The position numbers and the translations under genes were made by a program. The notes beneath the pieces were generated by a model. The model saw nothing but the letters and a program-made list of their open reading frames with translations, made no database searches and was not told the origin of the DNA. 64,000 bases of DNA from Rhynchopus sp. YZ270_cl-10 (lineage: Eukaryota; Euglenozoa; Diplonemea; Diplonemida; Diplonemidae), in assembly GCA_964035575.1 (NCBI GenBank), contig OZ037927.1:868001-932000 (forward strand). Reading direction: 5' to 3'. This document shows positions 50,176-60,925 of this stretch, in pieces (within the stretch, counting starts at the first letter, position 1; every line of letters begins with the position of its first letter).

Positions 50176-52465
50176 TCACTGCCATACATGCGGCGGGGTT
50201 TCTCTGATTGCGTGCTGTGTGGGGGGGGAAGGGGGGGTTTTGTTGTGTTGAGGTTGTACATTATATTGTTTTGTTTGATAATCTTCAGGTGATCATTGGC
50301 ACTCCAAATAAACATAAACAAAACTTCCAAATATCCGGTTATCCTCTCCAGGCATGGAACAGCAGGGGATAAATAAAAAATCTTGAAACATTTTGGGAAT
50401 GCCAATTATCTTCAACTTAAATTCAAAAAAAAAAAAAAGACTTCCATGAACACCCCCTATGGGTTTTACTTCATTGTTCCCATACCTGCATCACGCTGTA
50501 ACACGATGCCAAGGACTGGTGTGCCCGGGCCCGTTCTTCTACAGCCGTATCCCCGGTCTTCTTCCCTTGCTCGAGGACGGCCTGCGGGATGATGAAGCTG
50601 TCCATGAGCGAGCACACGAGGGCCTCGTCGTCGAGAACACGCTCCTCCTCTGTGCGTGGGGCCTGCTTGTCGTCGACCTTCTCTGTACCGTCCCCTTCGT
50701 GCGCACTCTCGCTGATATGCTCGGAGAGCGCTTTGTCGTACGCCGTCGCCCGCGCTGCAGTCTGAAAGCAGCTTGTAAGGTACGTTGTCGCAGCGTAGTC
50801 GGTAACAGCGAGGAGCTCGCGGTACTGCAAATCTTGCTTCTGCCGGGTTGCCTCCTCCGCTTCGCGGGTCCGCAACTCTGCATCCTCGCGAGCACGACGT
50901 GTCGCCTCTGCCTGCTGTTTGAGCGCTTCAAACTTCGCCGCCTCACCCTGTCTGACCAACTCCTTCGTCAAATAATCAAGGGTTCCGAACACGATATCGC
51001 CCTGCAACTGATCCAATAATCCATCCACAAAGAGACGCTGCTTCTCTGCGTACGCTTCGACCGCCTTCTGTTGACGCCACTCCACCTCCGTCTCCTTGGC
51101 ACGGCTCGCAGCCTGGAGCTCCTCAATGAGCCCATGGCAGCGTTCCTTGCCCTCAAAGAACTCATTCTGTACTGCACGACCACGCAGCAGACGTTGCAGC
51201 AACACCAAGGCCTCTTCCTTATCCTCATCCTGGTCACCCTGCAGGACCAAGGTAGGGGTGTCTGGACGAACCAACTTCGGGGTTGCCCTATAGAAGTCCT
51301 GAATGGAGGTGTGCGCTTCGACACCGTTCTTCGCTTTGTCAATCGTAACCTGCGCGAATTCAAGGTCTCGGACAACCTGTCTGGCAGCGCGTTTCCGGAA
51401 GTTGTTCTCCAGCCCCTCGACGGAGGGGTCCTCTGGTGGTAGTGTGTCCTTCTTGCGTATTTTCTCAATTTGCGGTGCTTTGGTGCGTTCAAGCTCCTGA
51501 ACACCTTCGGGAAACCCAAGAAGGGTCGGACGGACGTCATAATTTGTATTAGCCGAGCGGTCCACCAAGGAGCTGGTTTGCACCTCTTTTCCTCGTGTTC
51601 CGTGAGTAGAGTATGCGGTAATAATGTCTTTGTGGACCATTTCCTTCGAAGGATTGGAGTGTTGGTGAGAAAGCTTTCGTGTCGCGGTCATGCGTTTATC
51701 CTGCAGCTTGTTGAGCCGTTTCTCTGCAACATCGAGCTTCGATTGTTTGACAGATTCAATTCTTTTTGCGTTTTCCGCCTCTCTCCGTGCCTCACGTTTC
51801 TCCAATGCGGACGCCATATGCCCTAGACGCTGTTCCTGCAGCTGTTTTATATGCACTTCACGTTCATTCCATTCGACCTTCTCCAGGTTCTCCAATGCAG
51901 TAAGACGTTGCACCATTGCTGTATTGTCTCCACCCTGTGGTAAATCCGCTTCTACATGCCCACGACGCTTAACACGGTCAATCATCTCCACCTCTGCCAG
52001 CCCTGCAGGCAGCCCGGCTCCATACTTCAACTCCATCAAAGCGAGCACCTGAGGATGTGCCCCATCCTCCGTGTAGTAGTCCGGTGTAAATGGGTCCGTT
52101 TGGCAGTCGTTCTCACGGAAATCGGTTTGGCAGGACACATCGCGTGCACGGTTACCTTGTGACGGCGCGGTACTCCCATCTGCATCAGTCTCTGCCGTTG
52201 TCCGCATCTTCCTCCGCTTCACCGGAGCGGTGGCCGCATGGGGGGTCGGATCTTCACCAATCCCAGGCAACGGACGCCGTGCCGGCTGTGTATGAACAGG
52301 GATCTGCGGGCTAATCAAGGTCGCTGTCGTAGGATGTACCTGGTCTACTAAAGGAACCACCGGGCGGCGGAAAAACTTAAACCGGTCCCTTCCGGAGAGC
52401 TCGACACTCTGATGCTTCCCCCCTTCGACAAACGTTGTGGGAACGAATGGGGCATGGCGTTGCAT
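50176..52465 (-). CDS. CFAP91: CFAP91 (MAATS1/AAT-1) axonemal radial-spoke protein
   Basis: Exon 1 is 50486-52465 (660 residues). Exon 2 is probably 50176-50214 (HAIRETPPHVWQ, stop), joined across a 271-nt intron with donor GTATGG and acceptor CCCCCCCCACACAG. The total is 672 residues; the human protein is about 770. CFAP91 anchors radial spokes to the doublet microtubule in the calmodulin- and spoke-associated complex. Diagnostic is DVSCQTDFRENDCQTDPFT (109-127), followed by LALMELKYGAGLPAGLAEVE (141-160). Most of 180-280 and 400-570 is charged coiled coil. Near the end, SLMDSFIIPQ matches the family's C-terminal SFLIPE stretch. Without splicing the frame would add only VWEQ before a stop. 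The presence of this gene shows that the organism builds a motile 9+2 flagellum. Confidence 0.88.
50215..50485 (-). other. Cis-spliced intron in CFAP91
   Basis: Donor GTATGG, long pyrimidine tract, acceptor CACACAG; phase 0. It keeps the frame and extends the conserved C-terminal helix, as in other CFAP91 proteins. Not proven. Confidence 0.55.
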
Positions 52466-52949
52466 TTTATGAAGAAATTATGGGGGAGAAGGGGGGATGG
52501 GGAGGGGGTATTTAAAAAAAGAAAAGATGCTTGAAAAAAGCCTTTCGGCCTTTCCTGGAGGGAGGGGAGAGAGGTGGGTGCGTGTTTGATAACTAATAGG
52601 GGGAGGTAAGTATTGCACAGAGTATGCGCCCCAATATGTATGACAAGTGTTCAACGGGAAAAAGAAAAAAAAAACACTGTCGTGTTTATTGTTATCAAGA
52701 TCAGTCGGCGGATGATATTGTCCACGGTGTGGCTGCATGGGGGAGTAAAATGCTCTTTTTTTTTTCCTCTTTCAAAAGAGGGGTTGGAAATGCGATTTTG
52801 AGTTTTTGTTTTTTGTTGTTTTCCTCGTGAAGGGGAAGAGGCGGGAGGGCTTTTGGTAGTGTGCAAAAAAAAAAAGAAAACAAAAACGCATAACAACTTC
52901 ACGCTATAGGAAATGAGGGAGAGCGTTTATGTGCACTTTATGTGATGAA

Positions 52950-53288
52950 TGTTACTAGGGTTTTTGGTGATATGCATGACATGATATATTACTGGATTCG
53001 TACAAAAAAAAATAATTTATTGACCGTAAAAAAGGTCGAATTTCCAGAAAAAATCCTGAAAAGGTTGAACATTAGTACGGTCGATAATTTTGTACGAATA
53101 CAGTACATGGCGTCCTATTACATATGACATGTCATATGTATTATGTGCAAAGCACGTCATGAAGCATGTCATGTAGCATGACATGTTACGTTCAAAAGCA
53201 AGTCATATAACGTGCCATATCACCAAAACCATATGACATGCTTCACCATGTCATATAACATGCCATATCGCCAAAAACCTTAGTAACA
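52950..53288. mobile_element. Palindromic element (TGTTACTA ends) carrying a nested insert
   Basis: The left end TGTTACTAGGGTTTTTGGTG and right end (reversed) TGTTACTAAGGTTTTTGGCG are an inverted pair. The interior is rich in CATGTCATAT palindromes. The TA-flanked element 52992-53103 sits inside. Confidence 0.75.
52992..53103. mobile_element. 112-bp miniature element, sister of 33176-33283
   Basis: CTGGATTCGTACAAAAAA and TTTTGTACGAATACAG ends, TA on both sides (52990-52991, 53104-53105). It differs from its sister by scattered substitutions. Confidence 0.85.
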
Positions 53289-53408
53289 TCATGACTGTGT
53301 GTGGTTGAAAGGTCGTCACATTGCAAATGTCGAAGTCATTTGTATTTCTTTGGGTGGATGTAGGAGGGGGGGATCACTCACGCAGAGGGGGGAAACATAA
53401 ATGTGACA

Positions 53409-53450
53409 TTGAAATACAAAGCCCTCTTGTGACAGTGTACCTTTGGTGCG
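53409..53450 (+). repeat. Dispersed family 5, copy 5
   Basis: TTGAAATACAAAGCCCTCTT, GTGACAGTGTACC, TTTGGTGC. Confidence 0.75.
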
Positions 53451-53633
53451 CGACCAAAAAAAAAAGAAAAAAAAAACAAAACAAAACAAAAAAGGTCCAC
53501 GTTCCCTCTCATTCCCGTCCCCTTGATTGGTTTCCCTTGTCTCCCTTTTTTCTTTCTTTTCTTTCTTTTCTTTCCCCTCTCCCCTCTCTTCCCTACCCCG
53601 CCTTTCAAAGATGTGTTTGCCCTTTTTTTTGTT

Positions 53634-53685
53634 TGAAAACTTGGTTGTTTTAGTGTAGACACCCGAAGATGAACACCACACTATA
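53634..53685 (+). repeat. Dispersed family 1, copy 8
   Basis: GAAAACTTGGTTGTTTTAGT, GTAGACACCCGAAGATGAAC, CACACTATA. Confidence 0.85.
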
Positions 53686-53759
53686 CTACACGCTTCTAGG
53701 TAATGCCCGAATTGCTCCAGGCGATGGTCTTTGCGGTGCGCAGCCGTCCGTTTGTTTGT

Positions 53760-53809
53760 GAAAACTTGGTAGGTATTAGTGTAGACACCCCGAGGATGCA
53801 CTCCACTAT
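53760..53809 (+). repeat. Dispersed family 1, copy 9
   Basis: GAAAACTTGGTAGGTATTAG, TGTAGACACCCCGAGGATGC, ACTCCACTA; only 75 bp from copy 8. Confidence 0.85.
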
Positions 53810-54868
53810 TTTTTTTTTTTTTTTTTGTTTTGTTTTTTTTTCGTTTAGTATATGAATTTGTTCGTTTTGTCTTTTTTTTGGGAAGTGAGAGAGAGGGACC
53901 CTCACAGCTTTTGTGGCTGTGAGTTGAGACTGCATAACTGTCCCCATATGCACAAAAACATTACGCACAAAAAAAAAAAAAAAGGTTGTAAAAAAAAATG
54001 CAAATAACACCGTTCATCGTCTCACCCACGGAACCCTATTCTCCCTTTTAAAGGTGTAACAACTGAAAAAGATCAACGAGCCACATGCTACACGGGTGTA
54101 CACATCAAAAAAAACCATACCACCCCCACTATCCCCATATAATCCATTCACAGATAAAGATAGGGAAACAAAAAAACAGCAAAACTGCTCGGATTTTTGT
54201 TGTGTCGACAAATCACCTAAAGAACTCGCTTGGGGAAACCTAGGATCTGTACTCAATGCTGGCCTTCGTACGACGGAAGGTATAGACGTCAGTCGTCCTG
54301 AACCCTTGAGAGCAACTTTTCTTTTTTGCAGACAACACACACCAATCCATAAGAACGCAAGACAGAACTGACACTGGGAAACAGCTCTGGTCTGACCCCC
54401 GACCCACCCCACCCTTCCCCATATACCCCTTTCACTTTGTCCACACCCAGACCTTTCCACATTCAAGTGACAGGACAACACAAAGTGGCAAAGAAAAATG
54501 GCAAAAAAAAAATAAGAAAAAACTTGAAAGATGCATGTAAAGTCCTCACGGCACACCAAGACACAGAGCGAAGCCTGACCTTCATTGTCTTGCAAACACC
54601 AATACGCTGTTCCCCCTGTCCCCTTGTGCTCGATGCTCCTCCCCTGTTATCAACCCATAACACAAAGAACAGCTGGGGGGTGCAAGAACCTAGACCAAGT
54701 GGGTGAAGTCGGGAAGTGGGACTTCCGGGGACTGTTCCTTCGCAACGTTGTAGATTTGCTGTGGTGGTGTGGTTGAGGGGGGTTGGTTAATCGTTTGTTA
54801 AATAAAAAATTGGTTGGTTCTCTCTGTATTGCTTTGGCTTTTGTTTTTTTTTTGCCTAAAAAAGCATT

Positions 54869-57847
54869 TTAGTTTGATGTTAACTGCAAAAGATAAGGAC
54901 AAGCAAGATTTCTTTAAACTTTGCTGAGTATCTAGACTTACTATCGTGTCTCCAAGTGGAGGGGAGGGAGAGAAAAAAGGGGGAGGATATTGCGTGTTTG
55001 TGTTTGGTTGAAAGAAATACCTGCATTTGCTTGAGCTTTCGCTGGAGGTCGCCGATGTTCTTCTGCATCTCTGTGAGCATGGGTGACTCTGCAGGTGGGC
55101 TGTTCGCACCCCCCAAGGGGGAGCTCACGATGCCGCGTCCTGTGGGCGACCCGATGGGTGACGGAGCAGGCGATGTTGTGCCTGCAGTGCTGGTGACAGA
55201 TGCGTTGGAGAGAACAGACTTGGCGGGGAGGAAGAGCGAGGCGAAGGGGTCGAGGGTCTTGCCTGGTGCAGGTGGTTGTGTCTGTGCCTGTGGTGCTTGC
55301 TGTGGTGCGTCTGGTGCGGGAAGTGAGCCAAAGATGTCGTTTGCGCTAGGGATGTGCAGCTTCGGTGCTGTGGTTGCAGGCTGCTGGAGTTGGCTGAGCT
55401 GCTGCTGCTGTGCCTTCATCTGCTCGAGCTGTCTTTGTTGCTCCTGAAGTGCCTCCAGCTGTGCCTGAGCCTGCTGTTGTTGTTGTTGTTGCTGTTGTTG
55501 GTGATGTTGCTGCTGTGCGGCTTCCTGTGCCGCAGCCTCCTGTTGTTGTTGCTGCCTCTTCTGTTCCTCCTCCTGTTGCTGTTGCTGTTGTTGTTGTAGT
55601 TGCTGGAGCTGCTGGAGCTGTTGTTGCATCTTCTGTGCCTCCTGCAGCTGCTGCAGCTGTTGCTGCTGCTGCTGCAGGTCCGCTAGTTGCTGGGTCTGGT
55701 CCTGGGCTGCCTGCTGGGCAGCTGCTTGTTGTGCTGCTTGTTGTGCTGCCTGTTGTTGTTGAGCTGCTTGCTGGGCTGCTGCCTGTTGCGCAGCTGCTTG
55801 TTGTGCTGCAGCCTGTTGTGCTGCTTGCTGAGCTGCCGCTTGTTGCGCTGCCTGCTGGGCCTGCATGGTAGTGTAGTAGCGCATGCGCAGTCATATATGT
55901 AAAAGATGAGTGTCGTGCATACCTCTGCTTGCCTGGCCTCTTCAGCCTGCTGCTGCTGCTGGTGCTGCTGCAGTTGCTGAAGCTGTTGAAGCTGCTGCTG
56001 CTGCTGCTGAAGCAGAAGCAGCTGCTGCTGCTGCGGGTCCACAGCTGCCGGCTGCTGCTGCAGTGCTGCGAGCTGCTGCTGCTGCATCTGAAGGGCAAGC
56101 AGCTGCTGCTGCACATCCGTCGCTGCTGCAGGTGTAGCGGGTGTGGCGGGCGTGGTAGGAGCTGCTGCCATGGTGGCACCCGATGCGAAGGAGAAGCCCG
56201 AGGACTCCATCAACGACGCCTCTGCCTGCGCCAGGGGTGCCACGGGGGGGTTCTCGAGGAGCTGCAGCGCCTCGGCAGCAAGCGCTGCACAGTGCTCGGT
56301 CTTCTTCTCAAGACCCGTCTCGCTGCGTGCGTCCTTTATCCGCGTCAGACGCTTCTGCGACTTGACGAAGGTGGCAGTACCATACGGCTTTGCATCCTTG
56401 AGCACCTGCACGATGGCTTCGAGCACCTTCATGCGCGTCACAATGCTGTCCTCCTGCAGACGCTTCCCCAATGCGATCAGTGTCTCCTGCGATGCATACG
56501 AATCGGACAGTGCGTCTGAGAAGGCCTTGAGTTCGGAGGCAGGCACACGCTTCCTGGTGCCCATGAGCTTGTCGATGATGCGCTCCCCCCCTGCACCCTC
56601 GATGTCGAAGGTGACGGCAGACTTGCGCATCTCCGCTGCACGCTCTGCAATGGCCTGCTCCTTGAGGTGCTTCATCTCTTTGTCCTTGCGGCGTGCGTCG
56701 CGCAGCTGCTGCTCCTGCATCTCCTGCCACGGTGTCTTGCCCGACGTCAGCGTCTTGTTGTCACCACGAGGCGCATCGTCTGTCGCAAACGCTGTTGTGC
56801 GCATGCCCGACCCCATCGCCAGCTGCGCCTCGCTCACAGGCTGCCCAATGCTGGTCAGAATCCCCTGCGCAGCCACCTTGTTCATCTCCTCCACGCTGTC
56901 CTTGCGTGTGTCCGCCGTCGCAAGCTTATGCAACACATGTGTGCTCCCCTTCACCAAAAACGAAAAGCTCGGTGGGCCCTGCTGCAGCAACGTCTTCAAA
57001 ATCGCAAGCGATTTGTTCACGCTGTAGCTCCCACCAAACTCCATGCGCATGTTGAGGTACTGTGAGCAAAAGGTGGTAAAGGTTTGGCATATACGAAAAA
57101 TAATAGTTTTCTTTTTCGTCGAAATAAACGCTTGTTGTTCGGTTGTTTGGTATTTTATTGGTGGAGAATCGACGGATTTTTAGGCCATTTTTGAGCCTTG
57201 GTATATTTCTCTTGAAAATAAATCTTGAAACAACACAAGCATTCCAGCGGATTCTGAAAGATTTTACACTAAGCTGCACCTCTAAAGGGGGAGCTGCGCA
57301 CGAAGGGGGGTAGCAGATGGGTGGTGGCTGTGTGGTGATACCTTCCAGTGGTCCTTACCAGGCTCCGGTGCATCGCATGCAGCCTCCACGACCTGCTGCT
57401 GCACGTAGAACGCAACTTGCCCAGGCTGTGGTGAGGGGGGTTGTGTTGTTGTGTTGAAAGCAGTTGTGGGCAGTTCCAGGCCTACACCATTGAGATTCCT
57501 TTGAATACACAAAGTGTCAATCCACCATTCCAACGACATCAGGGGGTGGTCCCTAAAAGGTAGTGTTTAAACAAAAATATGTATGTTACATGTACCACAT
57601 ATAACGTTACATGTGGTACATGTTGTTACATGTAACTATAGTTACATAATACTATGGCACCACATATTAACACCCATTATTTCGCCGTCGTGTAAGGTAG
57701 TGTAACAATAAAAGGCATCTGGGGCCATGTGTAAGAAAATTGACATACTGTGTCCGGAGTGGCCGCCTTGATCGCACTGTTGATGGGGTTCAGCGAGTCT
57801 GCTGTGGTGTTGCGCACCTGTGCGCCAAAGGTCTTGATCACATCCAT
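54869..57847 (-). CDS. ENTH/VHS-domain vesicle adaptor (epsin/tepsin-like), five exons
   Basis: Exons: 57749-57847, 57342-57425, 55923-57059, 55021-55860, 54869-54883, giving 724 residues, all junctions phase 0. Donors are GTATGT, GTATCA, GTATGC and GTATTT; acceptors end CACCACAG, GCTCACAG, ACCATGCAG and CTTTTGCAG. Exons 1-3 build an ENTH-like helical domain (MDVIKTFGAQVRN, AATPDTPGQVAFYV, SVNKSLAILKTLLQQG; residues 1-150). Residues about 210-350 (ELKAFSDALSDSYASQ, RMKVLEAIVQVLKDA) look like the second VHS-like domain of tepsin/MTV1, the AP-4 accessory protein. From 365 onward the chain is Gln/Ala-rich (over 200 residues of Q, QA and QL runs), then a tail with DPFASLFLP, a possible adaptin-binding DPF motif. 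Expected role: clathrin/AP coat assembly on endosomal or Golgi membranes. The last exon adds only LTSN. Confidence 0.8.
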
Positions 57848-58237
57848 CGTGCGGTCAAGGGATAGGGGGGGGAGGGAAGGTGTATGTGGGTATGGTGTGC
57901 GCAGCTACTGCCACGTGCTCAGCCACCTGCCTTTTGTTTTGTGGTACATTGTGGTGGTGATCATACAAGAAGTATGCTCCCGTTTTTTAGCGTTGAGCAG
58001 AGTTGTGAGCTTACAGGACTCCCGTTCGTAAAAAAAAAACGAAACGACGGTGACATCAGGGTTCTAGGTCCAAATAAAAAAAACGGAAACGGAAAAGGTG
58101 CTGCAAAAAAAAAATTTCCGCGCTGCGCGCGGAATATTTACCACCCCACAACAGCCTCAAAAAATGATTACTCCAACGACAATGATGTTACCCATCCAAG
58201 AATGTGTGGCACGAAAGAATCGTGCGCTTATCAATAA

Positions 58238-58579
58238 CCTCAGTACATTTACAAAAAGAAACGACGCTCATGGCACCCAAAGGTTCCTGGCGAAGCCACG
58301 GTACGCAACATTTCTAAAATGTTGGCATAGAATAGCACTTTCGTTGGTAATTATCGTCAGTTTGCGTAAATTTTACTTCCGTATTTTGCTAAAACGAAAA
58401 TTTCTGGCGAAGCCACGGTACGCAACATTTCAAAAAAAAAATCACTTAAAATAGTACATTTTTGCTGACAAACTATGTCATGTGAAAGGGTGTTGCAATC
58501 TTGCGCCGCAGGCGCACGGTACGCTACTTTTTTGCTTTCGCTTCGCTGCATGCTTCCTTTTCCTTCGGCGTTTGACCAA
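58238..58579 (+). repeat. 330-bp dispersed repeat, copy 2
   Basis: Direct copy of 15026-15353, ending in CTTCCTTTTCCTTCGGCGTT. Confidence 0.85.
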
Positions 58580-59527
58580 ATGAGTCGAGTTCTCCCACGG
58601 TGTGCCCTTGAGCCCCCTCGGGTTTCGCGAGCGCTTTCCTTCTGAATGCGAGCATTTTTGTATGGGAAATTGAGATTTTGGGCAGCAATAAATTCTGTTG
58701 TGAGCTGAGTGTCGGAGGGACCCCCGTTACTGGAATTTTTTTCTTTGGGGGGACCCAAAAAAAAAAAATCCCCATGGCTCTCGCCGGGGGGTGATCGGGT
58801 TTTAAATCACCCAAAAAAAAAAGATTTCAAAAAAAAGAGGGGTGATCCGGGTTTCGGATCACCCCTCCAAAAAAAAAAAAAAAAAAAAAAATCCCAGGGT
58901 TGAACCACGGGAGTACCATGGGGAACTGGGTTGCTGACCGCATCATCCAGTCTGTACCTCAATTTTTTTTTGCCTGCGGCGCCATTTTTCCTTTTTTGCT
59001 CCGCAAAAAAGGTTTCGTTGAGTGAGTATGTGATGTAAAAGCTACCGTGCCTTAAAATTTTTTTTCGCCTGCGGCGCCATTTTGTATTATTTTTTTTTGC
59101 TCCGCAAAAAAAAAAAAACACAGACATACAGTTCCCAATGTCCCTGGTCAGCAGTGCTGAAAAATTTTTTGAGCATAAAAACAAGCTGACCCCAAACGAG
59201 GGGAGAAAGCGCCTCGCCTCCCTGCACTGGCAGGGAGTCGCGCGCGCGACCGCTTTTACGGGGGGAAAGCTCGGGGACCCCAAATCACCCCCCATTTTGG
59301 CCAAAAGGGGTGATTGGCGAGAGCCCTGAAAATCCCCCCCAAAAAAAAAAAAAAATCCGAATTTAACGGAAAAGGTGCCGCACCTTTTCCGTTCCCTATA
59401 CCTAGGACCCTGGTGACATAGATGCAAACGCTAGATCTATAAAAAGGCAAGGGATAGGGGGAGCAATACATAGGCTGTTACTTACATCTACTTTATAGGT
59501 TAAAACAATAGCCACGCATTTGTGCTT

Positions 59528-59586
59528 TGAAAGCTTGGTTAGGATAGTTTTTATAGTGGACAGACTCCGAGGATGTACGACACTAC
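59528..59586 (+). repeat. Dispersed family 1, copy 10 (diverged)
   Basis: GAAAGCTTGGTTAGGATAGT, then TATAGTGGACAGACTCCGAG and GATGTACGACACTA. Confidence 0.65.
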
Positions 59587-59718
59587 TTCTTATCGTTACT
59601 TTCTTTGCTTTCTTTTACGAAGAAAACAGGGTTTTGCACTGTAAAGTGTATATATTTTTGGTACGTCTGTTCCTCCTTCAAAACAAACAAAAATAAAAAG
59701 GGGGAAAAATCAAAGGAA

Positions 59719-59760
59719 AGTTTATAAGATGATCCTAAGCCTCTCGTGCTTAGTCACCTC
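59719..59760 (+). repeat. Dispersed family 3, copy 7
   Basis: TTTATAAGATGATCCTAAGC, CTCTCGTGCTTAGTCACC; perfect stem. About 65 bp past the stop of the F-box gene. Confidence 0.85.
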
Positions 59761-59824
59761 AAATGAAAATCAAGAGAAGGCAAAAAAAAAAGATGCCTTT
59801 GAAATAAGCCCCCACAACTTCCCC

Positions 59825-60925
59825 TCACCACATATTCATTGAGTAGGCTGATCCCATCGACCCCATGCTTGGTGATGCAGATCGCACTGACCCTGTTTTC
59901 GCTGTGGTCCATGCACTGCGTGCAGCGGGTACTGCCGACACAGGCCTACGCGGCAGCAACGCTACTGCAATACGCTTGGGCACCACACCACCTCCACCAC
60001 CTCCACCACCACCACGTCCCTTCCCCTTACAAACCTTCCGCCGAGTCTTCATAACCTTGTTGGTGCGCTCCTTCTCTCTCTTCCCTCTCGGATCACTCCT
60101 CCACCCCTCCACCCTCGCACCCCACCCCGCATTCCCTTCCCCCAACGGCGCAGGATGGCCTTCCAAGCACTCAGCCTCACGCCGCATCTCCCTTTCCCTC
60201 TCCTCCTCCAGAAGCCGTTCCTGTCTGAGACTCCTGGTCCGCGCGAGGCGTTCCCCCTTTGCTCCATACCGAAGAACAAAACTACACTGCGCACACCCCT
60301 TCTCTGGGATCTGACCAGGCACCCTCCATGAAAAGGTCTGCAACAATCCAGACCACACGGCATTGTACGATACTACTACGTACCACGCCTTAGAGGCCAA
60401 TGAAAGCACCGTCACCATCGACAACGGAAGAAACCCTACCACAGCCACAGCAATCTCCGCAGGCAGGTTGTGCACAGCTGAGGTAGCTGTGGCGAGGCGG
60501 AGGGAGGCATGCACATGGTTTTCTTTCGCAAGCGCTGTGCGTTTTCGAAGCCGTTTTGCCAGCTTCGAACCGCGAGTCATACGTAACGGCACAGAGCTGT
60601 CCCCGACATTACAATGCATGCGGGCTGCAAGAACAGCAACGATAGAGACTGCTGCAGACACTCCTGCATCATTTGTGGCGGTCCGTCTGGTGCGTGCACG
60701 GTGCACCTCATCCCACAGAGACGACATCCAGTCTGGGTCTGGTACTGCCTGGGCAGAGGAGGTGCGGGGTGTGTTCAATACTCTGTTTCCTGTAGTCCTC
60801 CGTGCTGTGTTCGCTCTACCAGGTGTAGTGGCAAGCAGTGAAGGGTCACCTTCATGAGAAACTATACTAGAAGCTCGTGCACGACGTTGTAGGAGCGCCT
60901 CCACTTTGTCAACCCTTATAAACAT
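59825..60925 (-). CDS. F-box protein
   Basis: 366 residues. Residues 152-195 (HNLPAEIAVAVVGFLPLSMV, then LASKAWYVVVSYNAVWSGLL) match the F-box: the opening LP.E, the central FL, and the closing W..L. F-box proteins recruit targets to SCF ubiquitin ligases through Skp1. The N-terminal 150 residues are basic and low-complexity. A short Cys pair (GCAQCSF, 210-216) follows the F-box. Then come a charged coiled coil (about 222-255), a poly-Gly run and a Ser/Met tail. No recognised substrate-binding repeats are present, so the target is unknown. Single exon; it begins at the first ATG, close to a T-rich spacer. It ends 380 bp before the next gene's stop is reached on the right. Confidence 0.75.
   Translation of the reverse strand: MFIRVDKVEALLQRRARASSIVSHEGDPSLLATTPGRANTARRTTGNRVLNTPRTSSAQAVPDPDWMSSLWDEVHRARTRRTATNDAGVSAAVSIVAVLAARMHCNVGDSSVPLRMTRGSKLAKRLRKRTALAKENHVHASLRLATATSAVHNLPAEIAVAVVGFLPLSMVTVLSLASKAWYVVVSYNAVWSGLLQTFSWRVPGQIPEKGCAQCSFVLRYGAKGERLARTRSLRQERLLEEEREREMRREAECLEGHPAPLGEGNAGWGARVEGWRSDPRGKREKERTNKVMKTRRKVCKGKGRGGGGGGGGGVVPKRIAVALLPRRPVSAVPAARSAWTTAKTGSVRSASPSMGSMGSAYSMNMW

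Larger units (their letters stand above)
52466..54868. other. Spacer between CFAP91 and the ENTH-domain gene
   Basis: No gene seen. It contains a partial small dispersed element (52680-52722, like 34450-34490), nested palindromic elements (52950-53288), dispersed families 1 and 5, and a second copy (54195-54330) of short motifs also at 33830-34010 (TTTTTGTTGTGTCGACAATC) and 12515-12545 (AGGTATAGACG). Confidence 0.6.
57848..59824. other. Spacer between the ENTH-domain and F-box genes
   Basis: 58.1-59.4 kb is repeat mosaic: the 330-bp repeat, GC palindromes (CCGCGC-TGC-GCGCGG, TTTTTTGC-TCC-GCAAAAAA) and hairpins such as GGGGTGATCCG..CGGATCACCCC (58839-58866). No gene seen. The 57.5-57.7-kb TTACATGT palindromes lie inside intron 1 of the ENTH-domain gene. 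Confidence 0.6.

Noticed and set aside
50459-52314. Plus-strand frames opposite CFAP91
   Set aside because: No protein features; the minus frame carries the recognisable family motifs.
54956-56519. Long plus-strand and alternate-frame open reading frames rich in Leu, Cys or Ala/Val
   Set aside because: They are shadows of the CAG/CTG-rich glutamine tract of the ENTH-domain gene.
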